From assembly GCA_021129785.1 (NCBI GenBank), contig JAJOKQ010000117.1:1-9314 (forward strand): a stretch of 9,314 bases of DNA. Direction: 5' to 3'. A model generated the notes under the pieces. It searched no databases, was not told where the DNA came from, and was given only the letters and a program-made list of their open reading frames with translations. Positions within the stretch are counted from its first letter, which is position 1, and every line of letters begins with the position of its first letter. The stretch comes from Clostridiales bacterium. Lineage in GTDB: Bacteria; Bacillota; Clostridia; Peptostreptococcales; NVVX01. Shown here piece by piece: positions 1 to 6,686 of the stretch. A program made the position numbers and the translations under genes.

Positions 1-42
1 TTTCAATTTCGGCAATCTCCTTTGCTTTTAACTCTCTTTTTC

Positions 43-71
43 TCTATAATTCATTGTAACATATTTTACAA
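43..71 (-). promoter_or_regulatory. Candidate promoter downstream of cas2, pointing to the left edge
   Basis: On the minus strand, TTGTAA (66-71) is separated by 17 bases from TATAGA (43-48), four of six matches to each consensus hexamer. It lies in the 90-base AT-rich noncoding stretch after the cas2 stop, where a CRISPR leader often sits. The TTGTAA also forms one arm of an imperfect 18-bp palindrome (54-71). AT-rich DNA produces such matches easily. Confidence 0.3.
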
Positions 72-90
72 TATTAAAGCCTTATATTTT

Positions 91-411
91 CTAAAAAAAC
101 AGAAAATCTTCATCTGGAATGTCACAGTCCCCATATGTAGTTATTTCTACCATCGTGTTTAATTTGTATATCTTCAACAAATCAGAAAATCCTACTAATT
201 CTAATAAATCTTCTTTCATCACTTTAAAATTTTTTTCATTCACGTTACATTCAAAAGCCGATTTCTGAATTCTGTAACCATAGGATTTTAATATCTTTGC
301 TATTTTTAATCTCTTTTTATCATCAGTAATATCATATATAACTAAGACCAAAAAATTATCACTCTTGCTTTTTTCATTTTCTTTTTCTTCTGTTTCAAAT
401 ATATAGTCCAT
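91..411 (-). CDS. cas2: Cas2, adaptation protein with an N-terminal extension
   Basis: Partner of Cas1 that bridges two Cas1 dimers in the spacer-integration complex. The core is recognisable: the first strand FLVLVIYDITDDKKR with the conserved Asp at D27, then RIQKSAFECN, a typical second-strand segment, and a C-terminal strand region ending in IPDEDFLFF. The product is 106 residues. About 19 residues, rich in Glu, Lys and Ser, precede the first strand; most Cas2 proteins start almost directly at it. No closer start codon exists, so the extension appears real. ATG 411 is preferred because GAGGTGA (420-426) lies 8 bases upstream. GTG codons at 417 and 423 lie too close to or inside that site. 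It is the last gene of the operon in the window. Confidence 0.94.
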   Translation of the reverse strand: MDYIFETEEKENEKSKSDNFLVLVIYDITDDKKRLKIAKILKSYGYRIQKSAFECNVNEKNFKVMKEDLLELVGFSDLLKIYKLNTMVEITTYGDCDIPDEDFLFF

Positions 412-419
412 TCTCACAC

Positions 420-1424
420 TCACCTCGACAATATAGGACTATATAACTTAGGGTCCTCATTATCTATAGCCATTGCTAATGATAGTACCTGATACTCAAT
501 TGCTCTCCGATACGTTGCCGTCTTTTTCCCAGGGACAAGATAGGTTACGCTTTTTTTCATGTTTTCCTCAAAAGTCTTCACCAAAATATTTATCGCTTTT
601 TTTGACATTAGTATACCCCCATCTTCTTCATTTTTAACAAAGTCAGCGATTTCAACTTGCCTCTTATTTATTAGCTTCACGGCTAACGCATCAGCTAAAA
701 TTGCTCTCCACTCCTCCATTAAGTCGGAGCATAATGCAGGATGATTATATTTGTCCTTATGTAAAAAAGCAAAGTACGGATGCAATCCTCTATTGCAAAC
801 ATTAGAATATATTTCATAAAGCAAGATTGTATATGCAAAACTAATCATACTATTAAAAGCATCTTTAGGTGGTCTCTTGCTTCTCCCTTTGAATTGGAAT
901 TCTTCACTAACACATAACGAAAGTCCTTTAAAATAGGCTTTAGATATGTTTCCTTCGTACCCTAACAGTGAACTTAGCGAAGTTGCTGAGGATATTCTTT
1001 TTCTTGTTCTTTCAATTTCACTAATAGTTGCTTCAAAAATTCTATTATTTTCACCACTAGATTTTCTTTTTAATAGGACCAGCTGATTATTCGTCTTCGC
1101 TTCAACCATAATCTTTGCAATTTCTAAGGCGAATTTTTCATTTGCCCCAAGCAATATTTGTTTCTTCTGTCTTAATACATTAACATGACTAGTCGACTCT
1201 AATCTTCCAAAAAATCTTCCTCGTGTTGACAGCCACGTCAACGCAATCCCATTTTGCACGCAAGTTCTGACAAGTGCAGATGTAACTTCTATCCTCCCAA
1301 ACAGTATAATATTTTCAACTGAATTTATTGGGATTTCTCTTTTTAAGTTCTCAGTTTCAATACAGATTCTGTTTTCTTTTATTTTAAGTCTACTCCCCTG
1401 TTCGTAAACATATACATTAATCAT
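420..1424 (-). CDS. cas1: Cas1 CRISPR integrase
   Basis: Integrase subunit of the Cas1-Cas2 complex that inserts new spacers at the leader end of the CRISPR array. The 334-residue product has the beta-rich N-terminal domain (MINVYVYEQGSRLKIKENRI onward) and the helical catalytic domain. Metal-binding residues are visible: E157 in LLGYEGN, H222 in LHPYFAFLH, and E237 in DLMEEWR. These match the Glu-His-acidic triad of the family, and the length is normal. There is no reverse transcriptase or other fusion. I chose ATG 1424, which gives the usual Cas1 N terminus. No good Shine-Dalgarno precedes it, so translation may depend on coupling to csm6, which it overlaps by 8 bases. A TTG at 1436 is an alternative start. 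Cas2 begins 8 bases after its stop. Confidence 0.97.
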   Translation of the reverse strand: MINVYVYEQGSRLKIKENRICIETENLKREIPINSVENIILFGRIEVTSALVRTCVQNGIALTWLSTRGRFFGRLESTSHVNVLRQKKQILLGANEKFALEIAKIMVEAKTNNQLVLLKRKSSGENNRIFEATISEIERTRKRISSATSLSSLLGYEGNISKAYFKGLSLCVSEEFQFKGRSKRPPKDAFNSMISFAYTILLYEIYSNVCNRGLHPYFAFLHKDKYNHPALCSDLMEEWRAILADALAVKLINKRQVEIADFVKNEEDGGILMSKKAINILVKTFEENMKKSVTYLVPGKKTATYRRAIEYQVLSLAMAIDNEDPKLYSPILSR

Positions 1425-2715
1425 ATAAACAACCAACTATCTCTTTGTTCAGGCTATCATAAACTTCAAGGGATTTGCTGTTTCTTGGTGCATTTTCCCT
1501 AATTTTTTCTTTAAATATTTTAATTACTTCATGCGCAAAATCAACATTTTCTGGACTTACTCTAAATAAGTCGTGAGCAATTAAATTTCTCCATTTCTTT
1601 ACTTCCTTAATCTTTATAAAAAGGTCGCTAAGTTTCAAATCATCTTTTACAACTAAATCAATTAAAGCTAATAGAAAGTAAAATTCGCTAACTACTGATC
1701 CTTTTTCAAAATATCTAACTTTTTCACGTGCTATTCTATCATAAAGTCCTTTATAGTTATCTCTAAATATCTTTTCCTTAATTACCATTCTAGCATTGTC
1801 TTTAACATACCATTTCGATATATTAATTTTATACTCTCTTTTTAGAATAAGTTTTGCTACTTCAATAGCTAGTGGTTCTAACATTATAATAAATTCGCTG
1901 TATCTTTTGTTTTTTTGCTTAATTTCTAGCAAATTAAAATACTCTACTACTCTAGATATATTCCCTTCTTCTATATTGTTCTTTGAGTACTCCTTTGGGA
2001 GATACTTATTTGCTTCTTCAGTATTTAACAACATTCTATATCTGCAATGATCAATTAAGTTTTTAATCTTATCAGAATACTTTGTTTTATTCTCTTTAAT
2101 TAGCAACCTCGCAGCTTCGTAGTTGTAGTTTTCAACTAAAATTTTCAGTTGCTGGTTAATAATTGTTTTTCTATAACTATCTAAAGAGATTTCTCTACAT
2201 CTATTTTCTGTTTCCAAGTCACTATCATTATCAAAGTTGTTGTCAATATCAGTTTTTACACATCTTTTTGCGCTAACAACTTGCGAATTGTTGCTCCTTT
2301 TTTCTGGAGTTAGTACTTGGATTGCTCTATAGAAATTATTTGAAGTTGTTATATGCAAGTTTATTGTGCCAATCATTTGTAGTGTGCCTGAAGAAACATT
2401 AACTAATATTTCGCTATCTTTGTTTTCCTCAGCTAGTTTTTCTATCAGGCTAGGTATTTCTTCAGCTAAGAGCCCATAATCTGTTACATCTTCAATGTTT
2501 GATTTAATCGTTTCCACAATAATTTCTTCATTGATTGACTCAATAGCAGTCGAGTACATTTTATCACTTTCTTCTCTTTCGACCATCTCTTTTGATAAAA
2601 ATAACATTACTTTTTGGGGTCTATAATGTCTTACAATATGTAGCATAGGTCCATCGTGACAATCTCTAATTGGGTCTGAGTTACCAACAAACGAAAACAA
2701 AACATATTTACTCAA
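1417..2715 (-). CDS. csm6: Csm6, CARF-HEPN RNase activated by cyclic oligoadenylate
   Basis: Stand-alone effector: in this family the CARF domain binds the cyclic oligoadenylate made by Cas10, which switches on the HEPN RNase to degrade cell and invader RNA. The 432-residue product begins with the Csm6 CARF signature FSFVGNSDPIRD and HDGPMLHIVRHYRP (residues 7-33). NVSSGT at 106-111 is the CARF ligand-site motif. An Asp/Asn-rich linker near 155-170 is followed by a helical region. The HEPN active site is R376 to H381 (RNLIAH, an R-x4-H motif), inside a segment ending at residue 432; the length fits the family. There is no ATG at the 5' end. Two TTG codons, at 2718 and 2715, follow GGGAGGG; the second has the better spacing (8 bases from GGAGG), so I use it. 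It overlaps cas6 by 8 bases and cas1 by 8 bases. Confidence 0.96.
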   Translation of the reverse strand: MSKYVLFSFVGNSDPIRDCHDGPMLHIVRHYRPQKVMLFLSKEMVEREESDKMYSTAIESINEEIIVETIKSNIEDVTDYGLLAEEIPSLIEKLAEENKDSEILVNVSSGTLQMIGTINLHITTSNNFYRAIQVLTPEKRSNNSQVVSAKRCVKTDIDNNFDNDSDLETENRCREISLDSYRKTIINQQLKILVENYNYEAARLLIKENKTKYSDKIKNLIDHCRYRMLLNTEEANKYLPKEYSKNNIEEGNISRVVEYFNLLEIKQKNKRYSEFIIMLEPLAIEVAKLILKREYKINISKWYVKDNARMVIKEKIFRDNYKGLYDRIAREKVRYFEKGSVVSEFYFLLALIDLVVKDDLKLSDLFIKIKEVKKWRNLIAHDLFRVSPENVDFAHEVIKIFKEKIRENAPRNSKSLEVYDSLNKEIVGCLYD

Positions 2716-3439
2716 CAATAATCCCTCCCATACCTAGTGCTGTTTTTATACCAACTCCTGAATACTCACCATATTTTGCAAACAAAAATATTAGCCTTTT
2801 TATTTCGTCATTTGCTTTAATATGTAAGTATATATACCCTTTGAATGCATTTATCTTCACGCTTTCTACGTTATAAGTTGTGCTCATTAAATTATAGCGA
2901 GAAATCCAAGTTTTTTCACTTAAAAAGTCAACCACCTCTAAATCACCAGCTTTAATTGTTGGTGAGAACTTATTTATTTTTCTCATTAAACTTCCATAAA
3001 ACAAAGGTAATCTTGGGTAGTTTTCGTACTTACCTCTAGATTTAAACGATGTCGGTGTTAAAAATTTAATCCCTATTTTTTCTACATTGCTTTTCGAATA
3101 TATTTCCGTTGCAAGTTTCTCCGTATTCGTTATTTCTGGTTGTATTTTCTCCTTCACTTCTATGGATAACTGTTTCTGCTTAATGTTGATGAGATTAATA
3201 TCTTTCAATCTCAAAATGATTTTTTCATAAGCTTCTTCTGTTAGTGTGTTTATTCTCCAAACATATGAATCTCTTAATTTGTCAAAAAAAAGATATTGAG
3301 AATATGGATTGTCGTTTGAGCTGTGCAAAAAATTAGCATAGTCGCTTTCAATTTGCTCCATAATAAAGCCATGAAATACAGATCCCATTCTTTCATTTAA
3401 GTTCATGTTTTCTAGTAGAAAGTCCATCCTTGCTAGCAT
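2708..3439 (-). CDS. cas6: Cas6 crRNA-processing endoribonuclease
   Basis: Metal-independent RNase that cuts the precursor CRISPR transcript within each repeat, leaving crRNAs with a repeat-derived 5' handle for the Csm complex. The 243-residue product has a Cas6-type C-terminal half: FLTPTSFKSRG near residues 126-136, then PRLPLFYGSLMRKINKF at 142-158, and the diagnostic glycine-rich loop GEYSGVGIKTALGMGG at 224-239. Possible catalytic histidines in the N-terminal half are H23 and H39 (in LHSSNDNPYS); I cannot tell which is used. ATG 3439 has GAGGTG 4 bases upstream, inside the end of csm5. The open frame extends to 3469, but those ten residues overlap csm5 and lack a ribosome binding site. 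It lies between csm5 and csm6 rather than at an edge of the locus. Confidence 0.94.
   Translation of the reverse strand: MLARMDFLLENMNLNERMGSVFHGFIMEQIESDYANFLHSSNDNPYSQYLFFDKLRDSYVWRINTLTEEAYEKIILRLKDINLINIKQKQLSIEVKEKIQPEITNTEKLATEIYSKSNVEKIGIKFLTPTSFKSRGKYENYPRLPLFYGSLMRKINKFSPTIKAGDLEVVDFLSEKTWISRYNLMSTTYNVESVKINAFKGYIYLHIKANDEIKRLIFLFAKYGEYSGVGIKTALGMGGIIVE
2723..2729 (-). promoter_or_regulatory. Ribosome binding site of csm6
   Basis: GGGAGGG on the minus strand, inside the last codons of cas6. It is the strongest evidence that csm6 uses a TTG start, at 2715 or 2718, since no ATG or GTG lies at a suitable distance. Confidence 0.65.
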
Positions 3440-3440
3440 C

Positions 3441-4565
3441 TTACACCTCTTTAACTTCCATAGCAACAAACCCTGCTAACATTTTTTTGCCTTCAACCTC
3501 AATTAAATTTAATATCCTTGGTGAATAATTTTTGTCGTTATTATGACTACGAATCTTATCCCCATCTTTTTTGTGCAGAATTTTTTTTGTTGTTTCTAAT
3601 AAAGTTCTTCTATCAGTGAATAAATGGTTTAATATTGTTTTCTGATGAAATCCTGTGTTAGATCCTAATATAATGCAGTTTTCGTATCCGAGTGGCAAAA
3701 ATTCTTTGATTCTTCTCATGTGAGAAAATACGCCTTTATCAAACATGTTTTCATTTGTTTTTGTTATTATCTTTGTAATGCTATCAATGTCATTAATCCC
3801 AATGGCACTAGCAAAGTGTTTATCAATTTTAAGGCTAAATTTCAATTTTGATCCTATTGATAAATACTCTCTATATTTAGGTATAGTTCTTTCTTCGTCT
3901 TTTTCTATATTATGATCAATGTCAATGTAGAGTTTTGTGTTTACGTTAAGATTCTCATAGGTATCGCTTACTGTTATCCCTGTTGGTTTAAAAGCATTGT
4001 TATTAAATACTTTTTGTTCTATATTTTTTGCGATATCACTTATTTCTTTCTTACCTATTATTCTCTTGCTTGTTTCCCTTATGAGCTGAGTTTTTTTGTC
4101 TAAAAATTTGCTATTCTCTTTAACTGTCGCGCCTATAATACAGTTTCTTAAAGCCCCTTTAATACTTGAGCCTGGAATAAAAATTTCTCCTAAGCCATTT
4201 CTAGTAAATAGTGACACGTCATTAACATTATTTATGCCTTTAGGAATCGGAATAGATAATCTAAACATTTGCTTTAGCATATTAGGACTTAAATTACAAT
4301 GTGTTTTTATGAATCTTCCCAAGTCTAGTTGATTTTTTTTATGCTCTCCGACATTTGCTTTAATATAGTTTGCATATGTCTCTATTAACCCCTTTGAGCT
4401 TAAATACATAACAAATTTTTTATTGTCGATAACATGTATCGTCTTCTTTTCTATATCTACTATATAGTCAGCTTTGTTTAATTCTCCATCTGGAGTTCCC
4501 CCAATATGCACAGGGGTCATTACTTTAATAACAATTTCGTAATTCAAAAAATCATTTAAGCTCAT
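3441..4565 (-). CDS. csm5: Csm5, RAMP subunit capping the crRNA 3' end in the type III-A complex
   Basis: RAMP protein that in known Csm complexes sits at the crRNA 3' end and helps recruit nucleases that trim it. The 374-residue product has the family marks: MTPVHIGG near residues 16-23, IPGSSIKGALRN at 130-141, a late LGSNTGFHQKT motif at 300-310, and a C-terminal SPRILNL segment near 348. Length is normal for Csm5. The frame can be extended by one codon to a TTG at 4568. ATG 4565 is preferred because GGGGGTG (4573-4579) lies 7 bases upstream. The first 14 bases overlap the end of csm4 in another frame. The stop is followed one base later by the cas6 start. Confidence 0.96.
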   Translation of the reverse strand: MSLNDFLNYEIVIKVMTPVHIGGTPDGELNKADYIVDIEKKTIHVIDNKKFVMYLSSKGLIETYANYIKANVGEHKKNQLDLGRFIKTHCNLSPNMLKQMFRLSIPIPKGINNVNDVSLFTRNGLGEIFIPGSSIKGALRNCIIGATVKENSKFLDKKTQLIRETSKRIIGKKEISDIAKNIEQKVFNNNAFKPTGITVSDTYENLNVNTKLYIDIDHNIEKDEERTIPKYREYLSIGSKLKFSLKIDKHFASAIGINDIDSITKIITKTNENMFDKGVFSHMRRIKEFLPLGYENCIILGSNTGFHQKTILNHLFTDRRTLLETTKKILHKKDGDKIRSHNNDKNYSPRILNLIEVEGKKMLAGFVAMEVKEV

Positions 4566-5616
4566 CAATTTTCACCCCCAAATATAGTCCCTTCCCAAAT
4601 CTATAGACTGGATGGTTCCCACCATTAGATAAATCTTTAATCGTTCCTTCAATCTTTCTTTTAAAAACTGATCCTGATGCAACTGCAATAATTGATTTTT
4701 TCTTTACTTGAGTATCCGAATAAGTTTGCGAGAACACGAAGCCCCCTCTTTTTAAAAGCATGTACCTTCCCTCTTTTAATTCTTCAATTTCAGACTTGTC
4801 TGGAATTAAAGTGGATATAAGGAGGTGATAATTACTACCTTTTGCAAGTAGCTTTTCTTTTAACACTCTATCGCTCTCATATAGATAGTAGTCATCATCT
4901 AAAAATACTTCAATAGGTTCCTCAAATTCTTCAAATTTTCCGAGGCCTGCACTCCTCTTCCCTCCAACCCCTGAAAAAGATAGACTTTCAACAAGCTGAT
5001 CAAAATCAATATCCAAGTCGCCGCTAATTCCTAGTATAAAGTATAATCCTGCATTTTTTGCCACGGTTTTGTGATTGTTTTTTTTCGTATCTTCTTGTTC
5101 TTCTTTGTCAAAGCTTACTGCTTTTTCATAACTAACTCCAGCAACTACATATGGCTCAGCACCATCTTCTTCATCTATACTATTTTTCCACAACACTTCT
5201 TTTTTTGCGCTATCAAATGATTTAGGTATAAATCTTTTTCCTTCTCTCATGCTTTTTACATAGTCGTCCAACTCACTTATTGATATAAATTCAATGCTCT
5301 TTAGCTTTTTTCTATCAACGCTCTCATTATTAGCGGTCACCTTTGTCTTTTGAATTGAAAAAGCTGGCTTTGGAACATAGAGTTCTTCGTTTATAAAAGG
5401 CAATAAATCAGAAATAACTAGCTCTCCTTGTCTTGTTTTTTCAACAAAAACATCCAGTGTTTCTTGTCCGTATATTTTAATAATTTCGTTGCATAAAGCG
5501 CTAAAAAAGGTGTCTGAGTTAATTGTAGTCTTGGTGTTTTCTAGCCCATGGTTTCCTTTGTCTATTCCTGAATGAAGAAATGTGTTGAATTTGAGCTTAT
5601 ATATTTTATATCTCAT
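4552..5616 (-). CDS. csm4: Csm4, Cas5-like RAMP subunit of the type III-A complex
   Basis: Cas5-group subunit that in this family caps the 5' handle of the crRNA and contacts Cas10. The 354-residue product starts with a RAMP-type beta strand (YKIYKLKFNTFLHSG) and then SDTFFSALCNEI, a typical Csm4 segment. A glycine-rich RAMP loop, GVGGKRSAGLGKF, lies at residues 216-228, and a second RAMP half follows with MLLKRGGFVFS near 286-296. The ending HPVYRFGKGLYLGV is also Csm4-like. Length is slightly above the usual value of about 300. Residues around 165-188 form a charged Lys/Glu-rich stretch that is probably a surface loop. AGGTGA lies 4 bases before the ATG. The first base of its ATG is the last base of the csm3 stop, and its end overlaps csm5 by 14 bases, so coupling with both neighbours is likely. 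Confidence 0.96.
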   Translation of the reverse strand: MRYKIYKLKFNTFLHSGIDKGNHGLENTKTTINSDTFFSALCNEIIKIYGQETLDVFVEKTRQGELVISDLLPFINEELYVPKPAFSIQKTKVTANNESVDRKKLKSIEFISISELDDYVKSMREGKRFIPKSFDSAKKEVLWKNSIDEEDGAEPYVVAGVSYEKAVSFDKEEQEDTKKNNHKTVAKNAGLYFILGISGDLDIDFDQLVESLSFSGVGGKRSAGLGKFEEFEEPIEVFLDDDYYLYESDRVLKEKLLAKGSNYHLLISTLIPDKSEIEELKEGRYMLLKRGGFVFSQTYSDTQVKKKSIIAVASGSVFKRKIEGTIKDLSNGGNHPVYRFGKGLYLGVKIDELK

Positions 5617-6305
5617 TACATCACCTTTTCGTTATCAAACTCAACCTTAATTTTAATGTCTTCATCGCAATAATTCTTCACGCTCAGGCTAATATCAGCA
5701 AAACAAACCTTACCATAACCTCTTGTTCCATGCCCTCCAATGTAGTCATGCTCAAGCACCCCTATAATCTGTTTTAAAAACTCTAAGTCTGTATTAACCT
5801 CTTTTAGATCTTCCACATTATATACTAGCTTAAAGTCAAAAATTGTTCCAGCAGGGACTCTTTCTAACTGCCTAGGGGTGGCATTCCCTGTTGTTCTGGT
5901 AATTGTATTTTCAAACTTTACTTCAGTATACGGTAAATCTAAGTCTAATTTTTTTAATTTCTTTAAACTTTCTTCATTAATTTTTAAGTCATAATACTGA
6001 AAGCGAGACAGGATAATTCCGCTTTCACCCTTTGTACTGCCAAACAATCTTTTGATTTTTTCACTTTCTTCTGAAATGTCAGTAATTACCTTGTTTGTCG
6101 CATCAATTCTTGCTGCTAAATACCTCATTTTCCCCTTTATACTAGAGCCTGGAATAATTGGTTGATAAGTGTATGGCTCTCTAATTACAACTGCATCTAC
6201 TGCTCCAATTGCCGCAAACTCATTAGACCCCGATATATGTAGCCCAGTTAGTAGTTTTAGTTTTCCCTCAATCAATATTTTTGCGTATAATTTTGATGTA
6301 GCCAT
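5616..6305 (-). CDS. csm3: Csm3, backbone RAMP subunit and target-RNA endonuclease of the type III-A complex
   Basis: Cas7-like backbone subunit present in several copies per complex; each copy cuts bound target RNA at 6-nucleotide intervals. The 229-residue product shows the family signatures in order: TGLHISGS near residues 20-27, AIGAVD with D37 matching the catalytic Asp of Streptococcus thermophilus Csm3 (D33), IPGSSIKGKMR at 51-61, LFGS at 87-90, a YTEVKFENTI-R segment at 126-137, and the glycine-rich loop GGHGTRGYGK at 190-199. The start is ATG 6305: a strong G-run Shine-Dalgarno sits just upstream, and the product then matches normal Csm3 length. The open frame reaches back to 6434, but that 43-residue extension lies inside csm2 and is not family-like. 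The stop and the csm4 start share one base (TAATG). Confidence 0.98.
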   Translation of the reverse strand: MATSKLYAKILIEGKLKLLTGLHISGSNEFAAIGAVDAVVIREPYTYQPIIPGSSIKGKMRYLAARIDATNKVITDISEESEKIKRLFGSTKGESGIILSRFQYYDLKINEESLKKLKKLDLDLPYTEVKFENTITRTTGNATPRQLERVPAGTIFDFKLVYNVEDLKEVNTDLEFLKQIIGVLEHDYIGGHGTRGYGKVCFADISLSVKNYCDEDIKIKVEFDNEKVM

Positions 6306-6306
6306 A

Positions 6307-6678
6307 TTAACTTTCCCCCCAATGATATTTATGATATGCAACAATTTCTTCAATGAATCTATTAAATTCTTTAAACTTCTTAATACTTCCGTTAATATTT
6401 TTGAGTTTTTTATCGATACTAGCGAATCTTTCAAGTTTTTTTACTGGGTTTTGTCTGCCCGCCTGATAAAGGAACCTGATTCTTAAATGCTCAATTTCTG
6501 AAACAATTTCTTTTGACATCACATCCCCATCATTCGCTAACTCAAACATTTTTACCTTATTTGCTATTGAATTTATCCCTGTTAACAATTTTCTAATTTG
6601 TGTAATTGTGATACTCCTACCCAATTTTTTAACAATGTCTTCTGGTTTCATTTCCTCAGCTCTACGTTGTTGATTCAT
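6307..6678 (-). CDS. csm2: Csm2, small subunit of the type III-A effector
   Basis: Small helical subunit that lines the inner face of the Csm complex along the crRNA-target duplex; it has no catalytic role in the family. The 123-residue product has a normal length for Csm2 and is rich in Lys and Glu, consistent with an all-helical fold. It ends with a family-like segment (LRIRFLYQAGRQNP, then a helix and FIEEIVAYHKYH). Assignment rests on this and on its position between cas10 and csm3. I chose ATG 6678, preceded by AAGGAG 11 bases upstream inside the end of cas10. A GTG at 6690 overlapping the cas10 stop is a possible alternative that adds four residues. Its stop lies one base before the csm3 start. 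Confidence 0.93.
   Translation of the reverse strand: MNQQRRAEEMKPEDIVKKLGRSITITQIRKLLTGINSIANKVKMFELANDGDVMSKEIVSEIEHLRIRFLYQAGRQNPVKKLERFASIDKKLKNINGSIKKFKEFNRFIEEIVAYHKYHWGES
6311..6320 (-). promoter_or_regulatory. Ribosome binding site of csm3
   Basis: GGGGGGAAAG on the minus strand, ending five bases before ATG 6305 and lying within the last codons of csm2. It shows that Csm3 starts at 6305, not at the upstream in-frame start at 6434. Confidence 0.75.
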
Positions 6679-6686
6679 AATTTTTT

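Noticed and set aside
22..50. Plus-strand promoter TTGCTT and TATAAT reading into the 3' end of cas2.
   Set aside because: The -10 is perfect, but the -35 matches only three of six and there is no gene on that strand to drive. It is mentioned only as a possible antisense signal.
1..90. Rho-independent terminator for the cas operon after cas2.
   Set aside because: No GC-rich stem followed by a T-run is visible on the minus strand; only weak AT-rich inverted repeats are present.
6306..6434. N-terminal extension of csm3 to an upstream in-frame start (43 extra residues).
   Set aside because: It lies inside csm2 in another frame, resembles no Csm3 N terminus, and a strong ribosome binding site marks ATG 6305 as the start.
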